A stretch of DNA of 64,000 bases, taken from contig CM027377.1 in NCBI GenBank assembly GCA_015680905.1, positions 10,874,501 to 10,938,500 on the forward strand, read 5' to 3'. Source of the DNA: Coptis chinensis (taxonomy: Eukaryota > Streptophyta > Magnoliopsida > Ranunculales > Ranunculaceae). The notes beneath the pieces are model-generated. The model had not been told where the DNA came from and made no database searches. It was given only the letters and a program-made list of their open reading frames with translations. The number at the start of each line of letters is the position of its first letter. Positions within the stretch are counted from its first letter, which is position 1. A program made the position numbers and the translations under genes. This document shows positions 46,797 to 58,618 of the stretch, piece by piece.

Positions 46797-48358
46797 ATGA
46801 GTAGGCCACATGTGCTTGTTATACCATATCCAGCACAAGGTCATGTTATGCCTCTTATGGAGCTCTCCCACAACATGGTAGACCGTGGCTTCAAAATTAC
46901 GTTCGTAAATACTGAATCCATTCACAAACGTGTGGTGGCGGCAATGTCCAAAAATAGTGACTATGAGGATTTCATTAATATGGTTGCAATTCCTGATGGA
47001 GTGGAAACGGAAGAAGAACGAAATGACCTAGGAAGTTAAGTAACACAATGATAAAAGTGATGCCAGGACACTTTGAGAAGTTGATTAAGAAGATCAATGA
47101 ATCAAAAGATGGTGATGACAAGATCGCTTGTGTTATTGCTGACCAGACCCTGGGTTGGGCCTTGGAGGTTGCAGAGAAATTGTCAATTCAAAGAGCTGTA
47201 TTTTGGTCATCCTCTGCTGTGCTTCTGGCGTTAACTCTTCACATTCCTAAGTTGATCGAGGATGGAATTATTAATACAGAGGGTAAGGTTCTTTGCATCA
47301 TGTATGCAAGTATGCAACAATTTTCTCTAGATAGCACGCAACATTTTTCTGTTATGATTGCTTTAAAAGGAATAAAACCTATAAATAACGTGACCAATTT
47401 GGTAGTTCGAAGTACCGTAAATGTACATAGCCCATTCTCTTCTAGATTTCATTATTGGATCAGACTGAATTTTGCAAATTTAATTGCAGGAATTCCGTTA
47501 ACAAACCAAATGATCCACTTATCTACAACAATGCCTGCCATGAAAACAGGCCACTTTGTCTGGGCATGTTTCGGGGACTCAGACTTGCAGAAAACCATCT
47601 TCAAACTGATGTTCGATAACACCCCTAGTACAAAGCTTGCCAACTACATTATTTGCAACTCATTTTATGAACTTGAACCTTCAGCTTTTAACCTAGTTCC
47701 GAATCTTAAGCCAATTGGACCGTTATTAGCGAGCAGCCGTCTAGCTCACTTTTGGCCTGAGGACTTGACTTGCCTGAGCTGGCTTGACCAACAACCAGCC
47801 AAATCAGTCATTTATGTAGCGTTAGGTAGTTTTACGGTTTTGGATAAGCGCCAATTCGATGAACTTGCACTTGGGCTTGAGCTTTGCGGTCAACGTTTTC
47901 TATGGGTCGTCCGACCTGACCTCACCAATGATGGCACTGATTCGTATCCTGATGGGTTTGAAACAAGAGTGTGCTCGCGTGGACGTATGGTTGGTTGGGC
48001 TCCTCAAAGGGAAGTTTTGGCTCATCCGTCTGTGGCTTGTTTCTTGACACATTGTGGTTGGAACTCAACTCTGGAGGCAATTAGTGTTGGTGTTCCGTTG
48101 CTATGTTGGCCTTATTTTGCTGATCAGAACCTTAATAAAGAGTACATTTGTGAAATTTGGAAAATTGGTTTGGGTTTGAAACCGGACGAAAATGGGCTCA
48201 TATCAAGAGATGAGTTTAAAACAAAGGTGGTTGGACTGCTCGGAAATGAGGAGATTAAAACAAGTGCAATGGAGTTGAAAGAGATAGCCATGAAAAATGT
48301 GAGTAGTGGTGGGGCTTCTTTTAAAAACTTTGAAGATTTTATTGAAGGAATTAAGTAA
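46797..48358 (+). pseudogene. UGT-D: UGT83A-like gene with one single-base frameshift
   Basis: Exons 46797-47282 and 47490-48358. All conserved parts are present: MSRPHVLVIPYPAQGH, CVIADQTLGWALEVA, the full PSPG box (WAPQREVL ... HCGWNSTLE ... YFADQ) and GASFKNFEDF at the end. Exon 1 is one base short of the 487 nt of UGT-A. The loss falls near 47032, in ERNDLGK, where paralogues have GGGAAG and this copy has GGAAG. The frame then closes at 47037. Translation from the ATG at 47048 would lack about 84 residues, including the catalytic His. The homopolymer position means a sequencing error is possible, in which case this is an intact 451-residue enzyme. The 207-bp intron is free of stops and a multiple of three. 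Confidence 0.88.
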
Positions 48359-48941
48359 TTTGTTTGATCAATTTGCAAAACTTACGCTCTTGCTACCGGG
48401 CTAAATGAAAACAGCCTTTTTCTCTAGTATTATCTTAGACTATACCAATTTGTGGCGTCTCAACCTTTTTTTGGCTGCAAAACCATCCATTTTTGGCGCA
48501 AACTATTTTCTAACTCGCGTTACAAGTCCATGTCTAACACTAGCAATATAAGAACCATTCTCCTGAATTAAAAAAAGAAAAGAAAAATTAAAAAAAGATT
48601 CCCTAAATTTGATTACATCACTGTAAGCACACAAGACAAAATGTTCTGCATTTGGGTTGTCAACATGTGCATTTGTGCTCTTTAGTACGTATTATACGCA
48701 ACAAACTTGCACACGATTGCTTCTCTGAATGCGGAATTGGTTTGAGATTGATGTTGCCTGGTTTCGTTTCCCACTTCTACTCTACTCTGCTTAAAGCTTA
48801 GTCGAATTGGCCAGCACGAGTGTCTGGAAACGAACTTTCTTCTTTAGAGTCACCGAGTAAACTTCCGTTTTTCTCTCGATTAACATTGTTTTTGTGACTA
48901 CAATTTTCCACCATAATTACACTTTTGGTGGAATGACCATT
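48359..48941 (+). other. Intergenic UGT-D to UGT-E
   Basis: No gene seen; presumably the UGT-D 3' end and UGT-E promoter. Confidence 0.5.
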
Positions 48942-49210
48942 ATGAGTAGACCACACTTGGTTGTAATACCATACCCAGCACAAGGTCATGACATGCCTCT
49001 TATGGAGCTCTCCTACAACTTGGTCCACCTGGGGTTTAAGATCAATTTCATTAACACCGAGTTTAATCACAAATGCGTTACAGCAGCTATGTCCAACAAC
49101 AATGACTATGAGGATCTTATTCATTTGGTTTCGATTCCTGATGGAATGGAACCAGGGGAAGACCGAAACGAACTAGGCAAGCTTTGCGACAAGATTGTGA
49201 ATGTGATGCC

Positions 49211-50166
49211 TGTTGGGAGATTTCACTAGAAAGTCACACCTCAATCTAGCTACTTTCTATCCCAAATGATTTCAACTTGGAGATCACACCAAGGAAATCA
49301 CCAACCCAAGACTTTGGTAGTTATCACAACAAACTCAAACAAGCAAAGCCACTAATTTATCATTACCCATAACAAGCAAACAATAAATAAGAAAATAAAT
49401 ATGCAAAGAGACACAAAGATTTAGGTGGTTGGTAAATGTTACCTACATCCACACAAGAGCCGAAGCCTTTATAAAGAAAGATCGAGAGTTTACTGAGATA
49501 TCAATAATCAAGAACAAGATGCCTCACTCAAACCCTAGCTCAATAGAGCTCCCACAATACCCAAGAAATGAATCTCTCAAAAGTTATCTCAACCCTAACC
49601 ATAAGTTTCTTTATATAGGTGGGGAGAAAATTTCGCGAGAAAATGGGTTTATTATTGAAATTCGACAAAACCGTCAAAATTTCATAATATTTCGTCAAGA
49701 CGAATTTTGGTCGGTTCACCTGGGCCATCCAAACTTCTTTCGGTCGGTTCACCTGGGCCATCCAAACTTCTCAAGATTGGTCACATCAGGCCGACTTCGA
49801 AACAGGAAGGAAGAAATGTGCATGGATCTCAGTTGGTTCTCTTGGGCCGTCCAAACTTCTTTCGGTCGGTTCACCTGGGCCATCCAAACTTCTCAAGGTT
49901 AGTCACATCAGGCCGACTTCGAAACAGGAAAGAAGAAATGTGCAAGGATCTCGGTTGGTTCTCTTGGGCCGTCCAAACTTCTTAAAGTTGGTCAGATCAG
50001 GCTGACTTTGATGCAGGAGAGAAAAAAACTACACAAAGGTGGGACAGTGCTAACGGGCCGTCCAAGAGTGAAAAACTGGCTTAATCCAGCCATCTATGTT
50101 TCACAACTGTTTTAGTTCCTCGCTACCATCACCGGAGCAAAGCTCGACGGTTCCACAAACCCAACA
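49211..50166 (+). mobile_element. Solo LTR in UGT-E exon 1
   Basis: TGTTGGGAG ... CCCAACA, 956 bp, flanked by the perfect 5-bp duplication ATGCC (49206-49210 and 50167-50171). Removing it and one ATGCC restores GTGATGCCAGGACATTT, as in UGT-F. Inside, 49706-49990 is a tandem repeat with GGTTCACCTGGGCCATCC and CAGGCCGACTTCGAAACAGG in two rounds. Confidence 0.93.
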
Positions 50167-50621
50167 ATGCCAGGACATTTGGAGGACCTGATTAACAAGA
50201 TCAATGGATCAAATAATAGGGATGACAGGATCACTTGCGTTATTGCTGATGAAAATATGTGCTGGACTGCTGGGCTTTGGAGGTTGCTGAGATGTTGTCC
50301 ATACGACGAGCTGCCTTTTGGCCTGCCGTCCGGGGATGCTTCAGGCCGTGACACTTCACATTCCCAAGTTGATTGAAGATGGAATCATTAGTACAGCTGG
50401 TAAGTTGTTTTAACTTTCAATGGCTCATTTGAGAAATTTTCGTTCCAATATCAGTTAAAAGTTTTAATATCTGAATTTGCTATTCAACTCTTATTTTTTT
50501 CATATTCCGAAAAATATTCTTCATCCAATATTTCCACTTTAATTAGTTGCTATTCGACTGAATGTGTTATGTTTTGGTAATTAGTGATGTTGATATTTAA
50601 TTTGTGAAATTGATCTGGTGA

Positions 50622-50938
50622 TAGGGCAGGGAATCAGGTCGGGTTTGACCCAAATCCGACCCAACCCGACCTGACCCGAATAGTTTGGGTTCGGGTCAAT
50701 TTTTATATCCGTTTATTTATTCAGGTTGGGTTCGGGTTCGTGTCTTTCGGATTCAGGTTCGGATATATTTTTTGGGCTTTTTTTAAATTTTTAGTGTTAT
50801 CCGATCGGGTTAGTAGGATTCGATCGGGTTCGGATATTAAATTTCAGATATAATCGGGTTCAGGTTCGGGTTCGAATATTATGAAACTATTTGGATTCAA
50901 ATTCGGATATAGCCATATCCGACCCGATCCCTGCCCTA
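50622..50938. mobile_element. hAT-type MITE in the UGT-E intron
   Basis: Ends TAGGGCAGGGAATCAGGTCGG-like and CCGACCCGATCCCTGCCCTA are inverted. Perfect 8-bp duplication TCTGGTGA (50614-50621 and 50939-50946). The interior is made of GGGTTCGGGTTCGG / CCGACCC repeats. No coding capacity. Confidence 0.93.
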
Positions 50939-51017
50939 TCTGGTGATGCCTAACTCCAACTAACAGTTATGATTTGTCTATACTTGTGGAAATGCATTAT
51001 TTAACTTATTTAGTATA

Positions 51018-51229
51018 GGGTTAACGAGTATTACCCCCCTATATGAGCCAATTAGGATTTTCTCCTATTAGATGGGAAATTAGGGTCTCCTCCCTAAATA
51101 CACGGGAAAAAAACATGGTCAATCCAATTTGACTTTTTTTATTTATTTATTTGTTTTCCATCTAGTGGGGAAAAATCCTAATTGGCTCATCTAGTGGTGG
51201 GGTGGGCTGAGGGTAATACTCGTTAATTC
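51018..51229. mobile_element. MULE-type MITE in the UGT-E intron
   Basis: Inverted ends (GGGTTAACGAGTATTACC; GGTAATACTCGTTAATTC) with further pairing over ATGAGCCAATTAGGATTTT. Perfect 9-bp duplication TTTAGTATA (51009-51017 and 51230-51238), as expected of Mutator-like elements. Confidence 0.9.
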
Positions 51230-51730
51230 TTTAGTATAATATAATTTTGTCTGAATTAGATCTGACTATATTGCACCTACTTGTAGTAGCTATATCCATC
51301 AATGCCTACCATGAATACAACTCACTTTGTGTGGTTATGTATAGGCGACCCTGTCGGTGTGAACCTTTCTTTTGGCTAGGTCCATTTACCACACATTTAA
51401 GGAAACTAAAGAGATAAAGATGGAACCATAAATCAAGGGATTTGGCCATAAAATAAGGAACCGAGGGGGAGGGTAATACTCGTTAACCCTTTAGTATAAT
51501 ATAATTTTGTCTGAATTAGATATGACTATATTGCACCTACTTGCAGCAGCTATATCCATCAATGCCTACCATGAATACAACTCACTTTGTGTGGCTATGT
51601 ATAGGCGACCCTGCCTGTGTGGACCTTTCTTTTGGCTAGGTCCATTTACCGCACATTTAAGGAAACTAAAGAGATAAAGATGGAACCATAAATCAAGGGA
51701 TTTGGCCATAAAATAAGGAACCGATTCCTT
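51200..51730. repeat. ~265-bp tandem duplication across intron, exon 2 start and LTR start
   Basis: 51204-51469 and 51474-51728 share GGGTAATACTCGTTAA, the exon 2 start (CTATATCCATCAATGCC) and the first part of the solo LTR (GGACCTTTCTTTTGGCTAGG). It therefore happened after both the MITE and the LTR had inserted. Confidence 0.9.
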
Positions 51731-52038
51731 ATTCCCAAAAGAATAAGAACCCCATTCTCAAGAGGAGGGTTTCTCAGCTCACACACACTCTCATTCTGTA
51801 CAAAGAAAGATCATCATTCTCAAAGGAGATCTAAACTCTTGTAACCAACTAGAAATCAAACACCATTAATGAAGATCAGTGTGGATGTAGGCATCTTTTT
51901 TTGGCCTAACCACGATAAAGTTTGTCTTGTACTATTTATCCTTCTTGTTGTTTTACGTATTATTTGTGGCGTTGTGTGAAAATGGATTATCTTCATCAAC
52001 AAAATATGTGTCGGATCAGTTTAAATTTGCTCCTGACA
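51616..52038 (+). mobile_element. Solo LTR in UGT-E exon 2
   Basis: TGTGTGGACC ... CTCCTGACA, 423 bp, flanked by CTGCC (51611-51615 and 52039-52043). Its removal rejoins GGCGACCCTGCCTCACAG, matching UGT-F. A partial copy of its start lies at 51350 owing to the tandem duplication. Confidence 0.88.
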
Positions 52039-52524
52039 CTGCCTCACAGAAAATCCATTTTCAACTTTATAGCTTGTAACAACCGTGCTGTTAAACTTGC
52101 TGAGCATCCTATTTGCAATTCATTTTATGAACTTGAACATTCAGTTTTCACCCTACTTCCTAAACTTAAGCCCAGTGGCCCATTATTCGCGAGCAGTCGC
52201 CTAGGTCACTTTTGGCATGAGGATACTACTTGCTTGAACTGGCTTGATCAACACCAGCCCGTTCTGTTATCTATGTCGCCTTCGGTAGTTTCACAGTCTT
52301 GGATAAGCGTTAATTTGATGAACTAGCTCTTGGACTTGAACTTTCAGGCCAACATTTTCTATGGGTTGTCCAACCGGACCTTACTGCTGAGGGTACTGAT
52401 GTGTATCCTGATGGGTTTGAATTAAGAGTGAATTCTCGCGGACGGATGGTTGGTTGAGCTCCTCATAGAGAGGTGTTGTCCTATCCTTCCGTTGCTTGTT
52501 TCCTAACACATTGTGGTTGGAACT

Positions 52525-52905
52525 TGTAGAATTAAACAACTAATTAAAGAGACAACACACAAGAATTTATAGTGGTTCGGTGCTAATGCGGCAACCTACG
52601 TCCACGGGAGAAGAAAGGTTTTGCTTGATTGATAATGGTTTGTGTTACAGAGGTGTTTATATAGCACAACATGAGTGCATATTCGTGTCTCTTGTTTCTA
52701 AAAGGATTGGAGACTTTCCTTTATAGAAAACATACAAATCTATTAAACCTCTGTCAAAACCGACTAGGGCGCCCTGCGCTCATATTAGTTTTGCTCATGG
52801 CACGACTTGCGCTCTTGCCTTGATGAACTTCTAGACGATTGAGCACGCCCCGCCCTCGACTTTGCCTGGCCAAGGGCGCACCCGCACCTTCTCTTACTTC
52901 TCCCA
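52525..52905 (-). repeat. 3' LTR of the Copia element
   Basis: Counterpart of 57249-57590; shares TTAAACAACTAATTAAAGAG and TTGATAATGGTTTGTG. Confidence 0.9.
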
Positions 52906-55900
52906 CCCTCCCCCTCAAGTTGGTGGAAGATATCCAGCGAATCCAACTTGGAGAGAATATCATGGAACTTGGAAGCTGGAAGTCCTTTGGTAAAAATGTC
53001 TGCAAGTTGTTGGTCACTTCGAATAAAGGAGGTAGTGACAATGTTAGACTGTACTTTTTCACGCACAAAATGACAGTCAACTTCAATATGCTTAGTTTTC
53101 TCATGACACATCGGATTTGCAACAATGTGCATAGCAACTTGATTATCACAGTAAAGTGTAGTTGGCAGATGCAACCCAAAGCACAAATCCTTCAGAAGAG
53201 TGCGAAGCCATATGATTTCACTGGTGGTGGAAGCCATAGCCCTGTACTCAGCTTCTGCACTAGAACGAGCCACTACATTATGTTTCTTGCTCTTCCAAGT
53301 GACTAAATTACCTTCCACAAAGGTACAATAACCGGAAGTAGACCTCCGATCAACTGAACATCCTACCCAATCAACATCTGTATAAGCAGTAATAGATGTA
53401 TGCCCATTTTTCCACATCCAAATACCTCTGCCTGGTGACCCTTTCCGATATCTTTGCAAAGATTCTAGAAACCGTGATTCATATGTGGAGTCCTTGCAGC
53501 ATGCATAAAACGACTAACCAAGCTTACTGCATAAGAAATATTTAGTCGGGTAATAGTTAAATATATTAGTTTACTAACTAATCGCTGATATTGACCAATG
53601 TCAGTAAGAAGATCACCGGTGTTGTCCAACTTGGCTCTACTGTTAGTTGGAGAATAAGATGGTTTTACCACCAGCTTTCCTGCTTCACTCAAAAGATCCA
53701 ACACATACTTTCTTTGATTACTCTTTTTGAATAAGCAATTTCAATCCCAAGAAAGTACTTCATAATACCCAGATCCTTGATGGCAAATTTCTTGTGCAGT
53801 AACTCCTTGAGCTTAGAAATTTCGATATAGTCATCACCTGTGATAACTATGTCATCAACATAAATAAGAACAATAACCAAGCCTGACCTGCTAGATTTAA
53901 CAAATAAGGAAGGATCAACATCACTTCGCTTAAGGCCGGTCATAGCTAGAACAGAACTAAGCTTGGCATACCATGCTCGTGGAGATTGTTTAAGTCCATA
54001 GATAGCCTTTTTTAACTTGCATACTAATCCAATCTTAGTCTCCTTTGGATGTTCAGGTGGGATGCTCATATACACTTCTTCTTTAAGATCTCCGTGTAAG
54101 AATGCATTTTTCACATCCATCTGAAATAATTTCCAGTCTTGATTTACAACTAGAGATACAAGAACTCTAAACGTGTTCATCTTTGCAATTGGTGCAAAAG
54201 TCTCCTTGTAGTCCTGACCATAAGTTTGGGTGAATCCCCTTGTAACAAGTCGAGCTTTAATTAGACCTCTTTAAGGAACCATCACTATTGAACTTGTTTC
54301 TGAACACCCACCGACAATCAACAATTTTCTTTCCATATGGTAGCATAACAATATCCTAAGTTTTATTCTCGTCTAGAGCACGAAGTTCTTCTTACATCGC
54401 CTTTCTTTATACTGGACGAGAGTTAGCTTCTCTAAAGTTCATGGGTTCATGCACGTCATCGACTATACTTAAGAAAGCATGATGAGATGAAGTGATATTG
54501 GCATACATTATATACTCCTGTAGAGAATATGAAACATCATGTAAAGAATAAAAATTCCTGTGAGTCACTGGAGGATGCAGTTCTCTATCAGATTTATAGT
54601 AATCCTTGAGAGTTACTGGAGGTCGTCTCTCTCGTTCAGATTGTCTAGAAACTGGAGTACGCCCGCGCCTCAGTTTGCTCATTCTGGGAGTGCGCCCGTG
54701 CCTTATCTACTGGAGGTCGTGGAGCACCAGAGCGAGCCCTTGCTTCAGTAGAGGCCAATTCTTCAGTGGTAGGAACTATACCTTCACCAACCGTTGGGAC
54801 AGGAACAATGCCTTCACCAACTGCTGGGAGAGGAGCCAAATCAGCCGTAACAGCTGGGAGAGGTGTGAAATCTGCCAAACACTCCCCTTAGGACTGATTC
54901 CCAGGCACAACTGAATCGTGAAAGAAAGCTTCAGATTCCACAAATCGGACATCACGAGAGACAACTAGTTTCCTTGTCGCCGGATTGTAACATATGTAGC
55001 CTTTCTGTGTGGTAGAATAACCAACAAACACACATCAAGTAGCCCGAGCATCAAATTTATCTCGATGAATAGCTTGCTAATGCACATAACAAACACACCC
55101 AAACACTCGCAGATGAGAGAGATCCAACGGCCTAGATTTGAGCACTTCCAATAGGGATTTAAAACCAAGAACCTGACTGGGAAGACAATTAATAAAATAG
55201 GCAGTAGTTAAGACGCTATGAGACCAGTATTGCTTAGGAACATTCATGCCCAACATAAGAGCACGAGTGGTCTCCAAAAGGTGTCTGTTCTTTCTTTCAG
55301 CCATGCCATTCTGCTGAGGTGTGCCAACACAGCTAGTTTGATGAATTATCCCCTGGCTACGAAGATACTCAGGTAACAGACCTTTACAAAACTCAGTGCC
55401 ATTGTCAAATCTAAACATCTTGATGTTTGCACCAAACTGATTAGTAATCACAGTATGAAAATCCTTAAATACAGTCACAACCCCAGTTTTCGATTTCAAC
55501 AAATATAACCATGTAGCACGAGATTTATCATCAATAAACAACACAAAATACTTATAGCCATCATAAGAATTAACGGGAGCAGGTCCCCATAAATCAGAGC
55601 GAATTAACTCAAACAACTTATTTGACATAGAATTCGAGTTTGGAAAAGATAAACGAATTTGTTTAGAAAATTGACAAACATCACAAACATCATCAGAGTT
55701 TAAAGAAACATAAGGAAACAAATTTGATAGGACATGACTAGATGGATGCCCAAGTCTTTTATGTAAAATTCGACTTTCAAGTAAATCACTAGCTTGACAT
55801 GCCTTCTTATGCGACTTCAACAAATAGAGTCCATTGGAATAAATTCCTTCACCAATCGTCCTCTTCAACTTTCGATCCTGAAAGACGACAGAGTTAGGAG

Positions 55901-57187
55901 AAAAAATGACATCACAATTTAAAGAATTGGTAAGTTTTCCAATAGATAGAAGTTGAACAGGGAATGAAGGAACAACTAGAGCATCACTTTTGAGTGTTTG
56001 ATAAAAACAATCCACTTGACTACTACCTAGAATGGGAACAGTGGAGCCATTGGCTATGGAAATATTATGCTTTTTGGTTTTGGACACAAAATTATGGACA
56101 AAGGCAGGACAATTAGCCATATGATCCGTAGCCCCCGAATCAATTATCCATGAGTTACTATTTTCTGGCATAGTAAAATAGGCATGTAAATTACCTGACA
56201 CATGAGTTGAGGCAAACTAACCTTTGCTAGATGACATGGACTTAGTGAGTTGTTGGAGAATTTGACTCAACTGATGACTAATATCTGAGTTGGACGTTGA
56301 TGTCTCAGCAACAGCGACATACTCTTTTTTGGACAGTTCCTTTTCCTTTTTAAGATGTGGATATAATTCCCAATAGTACGTGGTCCTTGGTGTGCCAGTT
56401 CTTTCCACAATGATCACAGTGAGATGGTTCCCTTTTTCCCTTACCTTTTTTGAATCCCTGTGACTTCTTTTGAAAATCGTTTTCTGCAAGTAATACAGTA
56501 GATTCAGAGATTGAGGACTTTACCTCGAAGTTCATGATTTTCTTCATTGTTTCCTCTCTTTGAATAGTTGCACAAACAGCAGCAAGTGATGGAAGAGTGT
56601 TTTCCATTAGAATATTGCTTTCAAGATTTTCATATTCTGGTTTAAGATCACAAATAAATCTTGGAAGATTTTATCCTCTTTAGCCCGCTTCAAAAAAAAT
56701 CTTAGCATCCGGTGGTGTGTGGGACGATATATGTTTAACTCATCCCATAATTTCTTCAAATTCCCAAGGTGTTCTCAGAAATTTTTCACCTTGTTGCAAA
56801 AGCACCGATCATTAAGTTGAAGTTCAAACACACACGCATAATTGTTCCGGGTTTCGATAAATCTTCAATTGAATCCCACATCTCCTTTGTAGAATCGAGA
56901 AAGTAAAAATTCCAAAGAATAGTAGACTCCATAGAATTGAGTAACCAAGATAGAACAAGCTGATCATTAGAAACCCAATTCTCATATTCGGCATCATCAG
57001 TGGCAGGACACACATTTGCACCATTAATGAACCCTAATTTCCTCTTGCCACCAAGCGATAGCGAAACAGTCCTAGACCAAGGTATATAATTTGTTCCATT
57101 CAAGAGAATTGATGACAGCTTCCAACCAGAATTAGAATCAGTCTCTGTTGTAATAGCAGACTTTGGGTTTGGTTTTGGATCTGACAT
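52785..57187 (-). pseudogene. Copia gag-pol, few lesions
   Basis: On the minus strand: gag from 57187 (MSDPKPNPKS; LLNGTNYIPWSRTVSLSL), a zinc knuckle CDHCGKNWHTKDH near 56390, protease WIIDSGATDHMANC (about 56150), GAG-pre-integrase HKRLGHPSSHVL, integrase with SDLWGPAPV, DNGTEFCKG and TPQQNGMAERKNRH, reverse transcriptase with MDVKNAFLHGDLKEEVYM and an intact YVDDIVITGDD, and RNase H with YTDVDWVGCSVDRRSTSGY ending ADIFTKGLP. Frames break near 56790, 56350, 55077, 54400 and 53700. The preserved catalytic residues suggest a fairly recent insertion. Confidence 0.92.
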
Positions 57188-57248
57188 AATGTATTGTGTT
57201 TATCTATATTGATTTAGAGGAGATATTAAGCGCTCCGCTCTGATACCA

Positions 57249-57590
57249 TGTATAATTAAACAACTAATTAAAGAGACAACGCACAAGAATTTATATTGGT
57301 TCGGTGCCAATGCGGCAATCTACGTCCACGGGAGAAGAAAGGTTTTGCTTGATTGATAATGGTTTGTGTTACAGAGGTGTTTATATAACACAACATGAGT
57401 GCATATTCGTGTCTCTTGTTTCTAAATGGATTGAAGACTTTCCTTTATAGAAAACATATGAATCTATCAAACCTCTGTCAAAACCGACTAGACGCTCATA
57501 TTAGTCTTGCTCAAGGTGCGACCCGCGCTCTTGTCTTGACGAACCTCCAAGCGATTGAGCGGCAGCCTGCGCCTTCTTTTACTTCTACCA
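57249..57590 (-). repeat. 5' LTR of the Copia element
   Basis: Counterpart of 52525-52905, adjacent to the primer-binding site. Confidence 0.9.
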
Positions 57591-57892
57591 CACCAACTCT
57601 ACACTGGAGGGAGTCAGTCTTGGAGTTCCTTTCCTATGCTGGCGTTATTTTGCTGACCAGATTGTTAACAAAAGCTACAATGTGGATATTTGGAAAATTG
57701 GGTTGGGTTTGAACAAAGATGAAAATGGGCTCATCACAAAATAAGATATTAAAACGAAATTGCTTGGACTGCTGGAAGATGAGGAAATTCAGGAAATGTG
57801 AAATAGATAGCCATGAAGAATATTAGAAATGGAGGAGCATCTTTGAAGAATTTTGAAGATTTTGTCCAAGGGATAACTGATAAGGTCGTGAA

Positions 57893-58403
57893 TTATAATC
57901 TTCTTCACCTGTAGAAGTTGTAGAACTGGACAAGTTCAAATAATCAGGCCACATTTTGTTCTCAGCGGAAGTATTATATTGTATCATGTACCGTATCTTC
58001 AATCAAGACTGTATTTGCATATGCGTCTCCTCTTTACGCATGTATTTGAAACAAATAGTCTAATTCATCTTTGAGAATCCAATCATAAAACAATTTTACG
58101 GAAAAAATCAATAGATCGATCTGAATCATAGTTTCAGACCCATATTAATATTACGTAGGCCTTGGAAGCAAAGCAGTTTGCAATTCACTCCCGCACCACT
58201 ACAATTTCGTACCTGAGTACCTGACCAAGTTATTTATTTGTCTTCAAGTGTCCATCCTTTGTTGACTTCTGTGTTAACTGTTAAAGTTGCGGAATTACCA
58301 GTGTATATGCCTATATGGAAACAAAAGACGAATCACAAAACAGTTGAAATGAACTAAACAACAAAATGATCTGTTTTTGTAGTTTATTTGATGACTGTTT
58401 ATT
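57893..58403. other. Intergenic region after UGT-E
   Basis: No gene seen. Confidence 0.5.
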
Positions 58404-58586
58404 GGGTAATTTCTTGATTCAACAATGATAATGTCAATGTGTTCCCAATTAGAACCCAAATAGCAACATACCACATTTTATCAATAATTAGTGGGGGTAA
58501 TGTTAGCAATCTTTTGCACTGAGTTGCTGACATTGTCCAAATTGAGAACAAAATGACATTATCATGGCTGAATTAGAAAATTACCC
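58404..58586. mobile_element. Small MITE, Mutator-like
   Basis: Inverted ends GGGTAATTTCTTGATTCA / TGAATTAGAAAATTACCC, continuing over GATAATGTCA and TTCCCAATT. Duplication CTGTTTATT (left) and TTGTTTATT (right), eight of nine matching. 183 bp, non-coding. Confidence 0.8.
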
Positions 58587-58618
58587 TTGTTTATTTTACC
58601 AATAGATTAGATGTTGGG

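Larger units (their letters stand above)
52525..57590 (-). mobile_element. Copia LTR retrotransposon inserted in the UGT-E PSPG box
   Basis: LTRs at 52525-52905 and 57249-57590. The primer site is TGGTATCAGAGC on the minus strand, directly after the right (5') LTR; the polypurine tract is GAGGGGGAGGG next to the left (3') LTR. The host duplication is GAACT on the left and CAACT on the right, one mismatch. The 5' LTR lacks about 40 bp found in the 3' LTR. Gene order gag-protease-integrase-RT-RNase H identifies Copia. Confidence 0.95.
48942..57892 (+). pseudogene. UGT-E: UGT83A-like pseudogene broken by repeated transposon insertions
   Basis: The gene starts MSRPHLVVIPYPAQGHDMPL and is intact to VNVMP (49210), where a solo LTR enters. 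It resumes GHLEDL (50172), with indels near 50265 and 50330, and exon 1 ends at 50399. The intron carries two MITEs. Exon 2 starts near 51555 with about 30 nt lost and is split at 51615 by a second solo LTR, then continues 52044-52524 with stops (CAA to TAA near 52311; TGG to TGA near 52455). It is split inside the PSPG box, directly after HCGWN, by a full Copia element, and finishes 57593-57892 with more stops. Host sequence is otherwise collinear with UGT-F. It cannot encode an enzyme. Confidence 0.95.

Noticed and set aside
49429-49985. 157- and 92-residue plus-strand ORFs in UGT-E
   Set aside because: They lie entirely inside the solo LTR and are created by its tandem repeat.
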